A stretch of DNA of 6,062 nucleotides, from NCBI GenBank assembly GCA_964461295.1, contig CAYWTX010000009.1, positions 1-6,062 of the forward strand. The letters run 5' to 3'. Of the stretch, positions 4,730-6,062 are shown piece after piece (position 1 is the first letter of the stretch; each line of letters starts with the position of its first letter). The notes beneath the pieces are model-generated. The model saw only the letters and a list, made by a program, of their open reading frames with translations, was not told where the DNA came from and did no database searches. Origin of the DNA: CAYWTX01 sp964461295. Its GTDB lineage: Bacteria; Planctomycetota; Phycisphaerae; SM23-33. A program made the translations under genes and the position numbers.

Positions 4730-4936
4730 CTACTTATTTTCACAATGGGTGGCAGGCGCACTCGGTACCACCACGCGGGCATCCGCCTCCACGCGCTCGT
4801 CCTCCGTCATGGCAGACCATGCGGCGTCGAGTTGGTCGATCATGCCGTCATCGGTTTCCACATCGAGTGCTCGCACGGCGCGCAGGTCCGCCCGAAGCTG
4901 TTCGATGTCCTTGTACTGGGCCGCTGCGTTGCTCAT
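4730..4936 (-). CDS. Small acidic uncharacterised phage protein
   Basis: A 68-residue protein from ATG 4936-4934, whose start overlaps the stop of the previous gene in an ATGA (4933-4936). It has no recognisable Shine-Dalgarno sequence; the bases before the ATG read GTTCATTCC. Initiation therefore probably depends on translational coupling. The protein is acidic and mainly helical in appearance, with D-I-E-Q-L-R-A-D-L-R-A-V-R-A-L near 10-24 and L-D-A-A-W-S-A-M-T-E-D-E-R near 36-48, possibly two antiparallel helices. It is not recognised. The tight coupling on both sides argues that it is a real gene co-expressed with the tail proteins. Confidence 0.75.
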   Translation of the reverse strand: MSNAAAQYKDIEQLRADLRAVRALDVETDDGMIDQLDAAWSAMTEDERVEADARVVVPSAPATHCENK

Positions 4937-5298
4937 GGAATGAACGTGCCGTTCTTGAGCATGAGCGCCTTGCCGATGGTCGGCGTGCGCTTGATGCGAA
5001 ATGCGGGGTGCGTCAGGAACACGTCCTTGTCCCCGGCGCTCAGGGACACCAAAGCTCCTGAATTGCTGGAGGCGTAAACTGTTTCACGGACGAGTGTAGT
5101 GGCATCGGAAAGATACCCATTGCCTACTTCCCATTCCGTGCCCCCACTTACACAGTAATCGAAGTAAACTCCGACCCCACAGGCAGCATTGAATGTTTGA
5201 TACCCATCCGGTGCAGTACCTGAAAGTGTAAGGGCCCCCGTACCTTCCGTACTGGTCACATCCTTTACACGATCGGCTACCGCGTTAGGTCCGGGCAT
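4933..5298 (-). CDS. Small phage tail-region protein (ADRVKD...TGTGALTLSGTAPDGYQTF type)
   Basis: A 121-residue protein from ATG 5298-5296. Its start follows the upstream stop by one base, and GGGGAGG at 5305-5311 is 6 nt away. The sequence has the order A-D-R-V-K-D-V-T-S-T-E-G-T-G (8-21), A-L-T-L-S-G-T-A-P-D-G-Y-Q-T-F (22-36), G-G-T-E-W-E-V-G-N-G (52-61), T-T-L-V-R-E-T-V-Y-A-S-S-N-S-G (67-81) and A-G-D-K-D-V-F-L-T-H-P (88-98). From memory, this signature recurs in tail-region and fibre-associated proteins of many tailed phages, sometimes as an N-terminal module of longer fibres. Here it stands alone with a short basic C-terminal extension. A virion location is likely; the exact role (adaptor or fibre base) is not known. 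Confidence 0.87.
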   Translation of the reverse strand: MPGPNAVADRVKDVTSTEGTGALTLSGTAPDGYQTFNAACGVGVYFDYCVSGGTEWEVGNGYLSDATTLVRETVYASSNSGALVSLSAGDKDVFLTHPAFRIKRTPTIGKALMLKNGTFIP

Positions 5299-5299
5299 T

Positions 5300-5743
5300 T
5301 CAACCCTCCCCTGCGGTCAAAGCACCCGGAGGAAGTTCGGGCTGTAGGTTCACAACCAATGTGATTCCTCCCGGAATGGTGCCCCAGTAGAGCAACCGCC
5401 CGGCCCCAGCAAGGTCTGTACCGATCGAGAAATGGGTAGCTGCCGCACCCGGGGCCGCCGTGCAGACGGGGTGAGTGATTGCCGCCACGTTGGAGACTTG
5501 AGCCCCGACACGGACCCATCCAGTACCATCACGTGCGACCGGGATACGTGCATACCCAGTATACCCCGTCTCATTGGTAGACTGGTTACCGGATTCCAAC
5601 GCCCCGGTATGAAGCCCCACGTACAGGCTCCCATCAACGGCCGAGGCCAACAGCCCGGCCGCATCCCCGATCAAGGTAATCGGGATATTCAAAAAAATGA
5701 GGTCGAGTAGTGCTTCGGAGAAATTATCGGATTTTGACCCCAT
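5300..5743 (-). CDS. Phage tail-associated protein (LYVGLHT ... GYTGYARIPV type)
   Basis: A 147-residue protein and the first gene after the promoter. ATG 5743-5741 is chosen because GGGAGG at 5750-5755 is 6 nt upstream; the in-frame GTG at 5749 would directly abut that site. The N-terminus (S-D-N-F-S-E-A-L-L-D-L-I-F-L) is amphipathic. It is followed by G-S-L-Y-V-G-L-H-T (38-46) and G-N-Q-S-T-N-E-T-G-Y-T-G-Y-A-R-I-P-V (52-69), then G-T-G-W (73-76), A-A-T-H-F-S-I-G-T (101-109) and L-L-Y-W-G-T-I (117-123). This signature is, as established knowledge, widespread among small proteins in the tail-fibre region of tailed phages and is normally annotated as structural of unknown precise role. Nothing in it suggests an enzyme. 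Its promoter-proximal place suggests relatively high expression. Confidence 0.88.
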   Translation of the reverse strand: MGSKSDNFSEALLDLIFLNIPITLIGDAAGLLASAVDGSLYVGLHTGALESGNQSTNETGYTGYARIPVARDGTGWVRVGAQVSNVAAITHPVCTAAPGAAATHFSIGTDLAGAGRLLYWGTIPGGITLVVNLQPELPPGALTAGEG

Positions 5744-5749
5744 GCGCAC

Positions 5750-5755
5750 CCTCCC
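5750..5755 (-). promoter_or_regulatory. Shine-Dalgarno GGGAGG deciding the start of the 5300-5743 gene
   Basis: GGGAGG stands 6 nt before ATG 5743 and 0 nt before GTG 5749, so the ATG is preferred and the protein loses the two residues a longest-frame call would add. Confidence 0.75.
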
Positions 5756-5766
5756 GGTAGAAACAC

Positions 5767-5806
5767 GACAAGGAGACTACCTTACCATAGTGGGCGGCCC
5801 CTTGTC
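5767..5806. repeat. Inverted repeat around the promoter, possible operator
   Basis: GACAAGG at 5767-5773 is mirrored by CCTTGTC at 5800-5806, a perfect 7-bp inverted repeat with a 26-bp gap and arm centres 33 bp apart, about three helical turns. One arm overlaps the -35 box and the other covers the expected transcription start. The arms do not extend further. It could bind a repressor dimer pair, but a 7-bp match may be chance. Confidence 0.3.
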
Positions 5807-5808
5807 AA
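5779..5808 (-). promoter_or_regulatory. Sigma70-type promoter for the tail operon
   Basis: On the minus strand a perfect TTGACA (5808-5803) is followed after 18 nt by TAAGGT (5784-5779), which keeps the key T-A----T positions of a -10 box. Transcription would start near 5772, giving a leader of about 28 nt before the ATG at 5743. It lies in the only sizeable intergenic gap of the window, directly upstream of a run of nine genes. An alternative -10, TATGGT at 5789-5784, would leave only 13 nt spacing and is less likely. Confidence 0.6.
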
Positions 5809-5810
5809 GA

Positions 5811-5827
5811 CCGAGACTCTTACTCGG
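5811..5827 (-). terminator. Weak hairpin at the end of the rightmost gene
   Basis: CCGAG (5811-5815) can pair with CTCGG (5823-5827) across a 7-nt loop that contains the stop codon. Only TCTTG follows in the transcript, not a U tract. The stem is short, so this is at best an inefficient terminator or attenuator between the upstream gene and the promoter. Confidence 0.2.
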
Positions 5828-6062
5828 CCGGAGTTTCCCCCTCATCTGCCTTCTTCGGCTTCAGCGCCTCGGTCAGCTTCGTGAAGTAGCCGCGGAGGGC
5901 CTTCGGGAGCTGCTTCACGTCCTTGAGCTGGAGCCCGATTTCCAGGCCCTGCTTGAACATGGGGTCCATCTCCTTGGCGTGGTCCTCCAGGATCTCCAGC
6001 ATGAGACTCCGGAACTTCTTGGGCGTCAACTCCCCCTTGATTTCCCGGGCGCTCGGGCCACG
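5820..6062 (-). CDS. Uncharacterised charged helical protein, N-terminus beyond window
   Basis: The frame is open from the right edge to the TAA at 5822-5820, giving 80 visible residues that begin R-G-P-S-A-R-E-I-K-G-E-L-T-P-K-K-F. A TTG at 6029-6027 could serve as a start, but the AGGGGGAG before it abuts the codon with no spacer and the frame continues upstream. A gene entering from outside the window is therefore the better reading. The sequence is helix-forming, with F-R-S-L-M-L-E-I-L-E-D-H-A-K-E-M, F-K-Q-G-L-E-I-G-L-Q-L-K-D, and Y-F-T-K-L-T-E-A-L-K-P-K-K before an acidic tail ending G-E-T-P-A-E. No domain is recognised. It is separated from the tail genes by a promoter, so it may belong to an earlier transcription unit. 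Confidence 0.75.
   Translation of the reverse strand, partial: RGPSAREIKGELTPKKFRSLMLEILEDHAKEMDPMFKQGLEIGLQLKDVKQLPKALRGYFTKLTEALKPKKADEGETPAE

Noticed and set aside
5744..5749. GTG at 5749 as start of the first tail gene
   Set aside because: The GGGAGG site directly abuts it, whereas ATG 5743 has the 6-nt spacing used by the other genes.
5756..5781. GGTAG/CTACC inverted repeat as a leader hairpin or attenuator
   Set aside because: Only 5 bp with a 16-nt loop, and one arm would lie upstream of the predicted transcription start.

Overview
The window reads as part of the tail-fibre / receptor-binding module of a tailed double-stranded DNA bacteriophage or prophage with a GC-rich genome, implying a GC-rich bacterial host. 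All ten supported genes lie on the minus strand, are packed with 1-25 nt gaps or 1-4 nt overlaps, and mostly carry a strong AGGAGG-type ribosome binding site 5-6 nt before the start. There is no tRNA, rRNA, CRISPR array, transposase, integrase or defence gene. Host and phage genus cannot be named from the sequence. The long plus-strand frames are antisense shadows of glycine-rich genes.

Layout in the direction of transcription (high to low coordinates): (1) the C-terminal part of an unrecognised charged helical protein (5820-6062) enters from the right edge. (2) A gap of about 75 nt holds a good sigma70-type promoter (TTGACA, 18 nt, TAAGGT) overlapped by a short inverted repeat. (3) Two small proteins follow (5300-5743 and 4933-5298) with sequence signatures that recur in phage tail-region genes. 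(4) Two small uncharacterised proteins (4730-4936, 4355-4720) and a beta-rich protein (3924-4355) come next. (5) Three tandem paralogues of 297, 293 and 290 residues (3026-3919, 2141-3022, 1267-2139) are extremely glycine-rich and all end in a G-L-x-x-I-x-W-W motif directly before the stop. (6) A 220-residue ORF (600-1262) has an N-terminal part made of 20-residue repeats; its C-terminal half has its own strong ribosome binding site and may be a nested or fused second gene. (7) The N-terminal 191 residues of a tail protein (1-574) with tandem 26- and 34-residue repeats run off the left edge.

The genes probably form one transcription unit starting near 5772 that encodes distal virion structures touching the host surface. 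The most interesting part is the tandem triplication of the polyglycine proteins. Each junction uses the codons of the conserved Trp-Trp-stop (TGGTGGTGA, one base from GGAGGTGA) in the place where a ribosome binding site is expected, so protein C-terminus, stop codon and the next gene's start signal appear merged in a modular cassette boundary. This looks like adhesin amplification within a known kind of phage module rather than a wholly new system.
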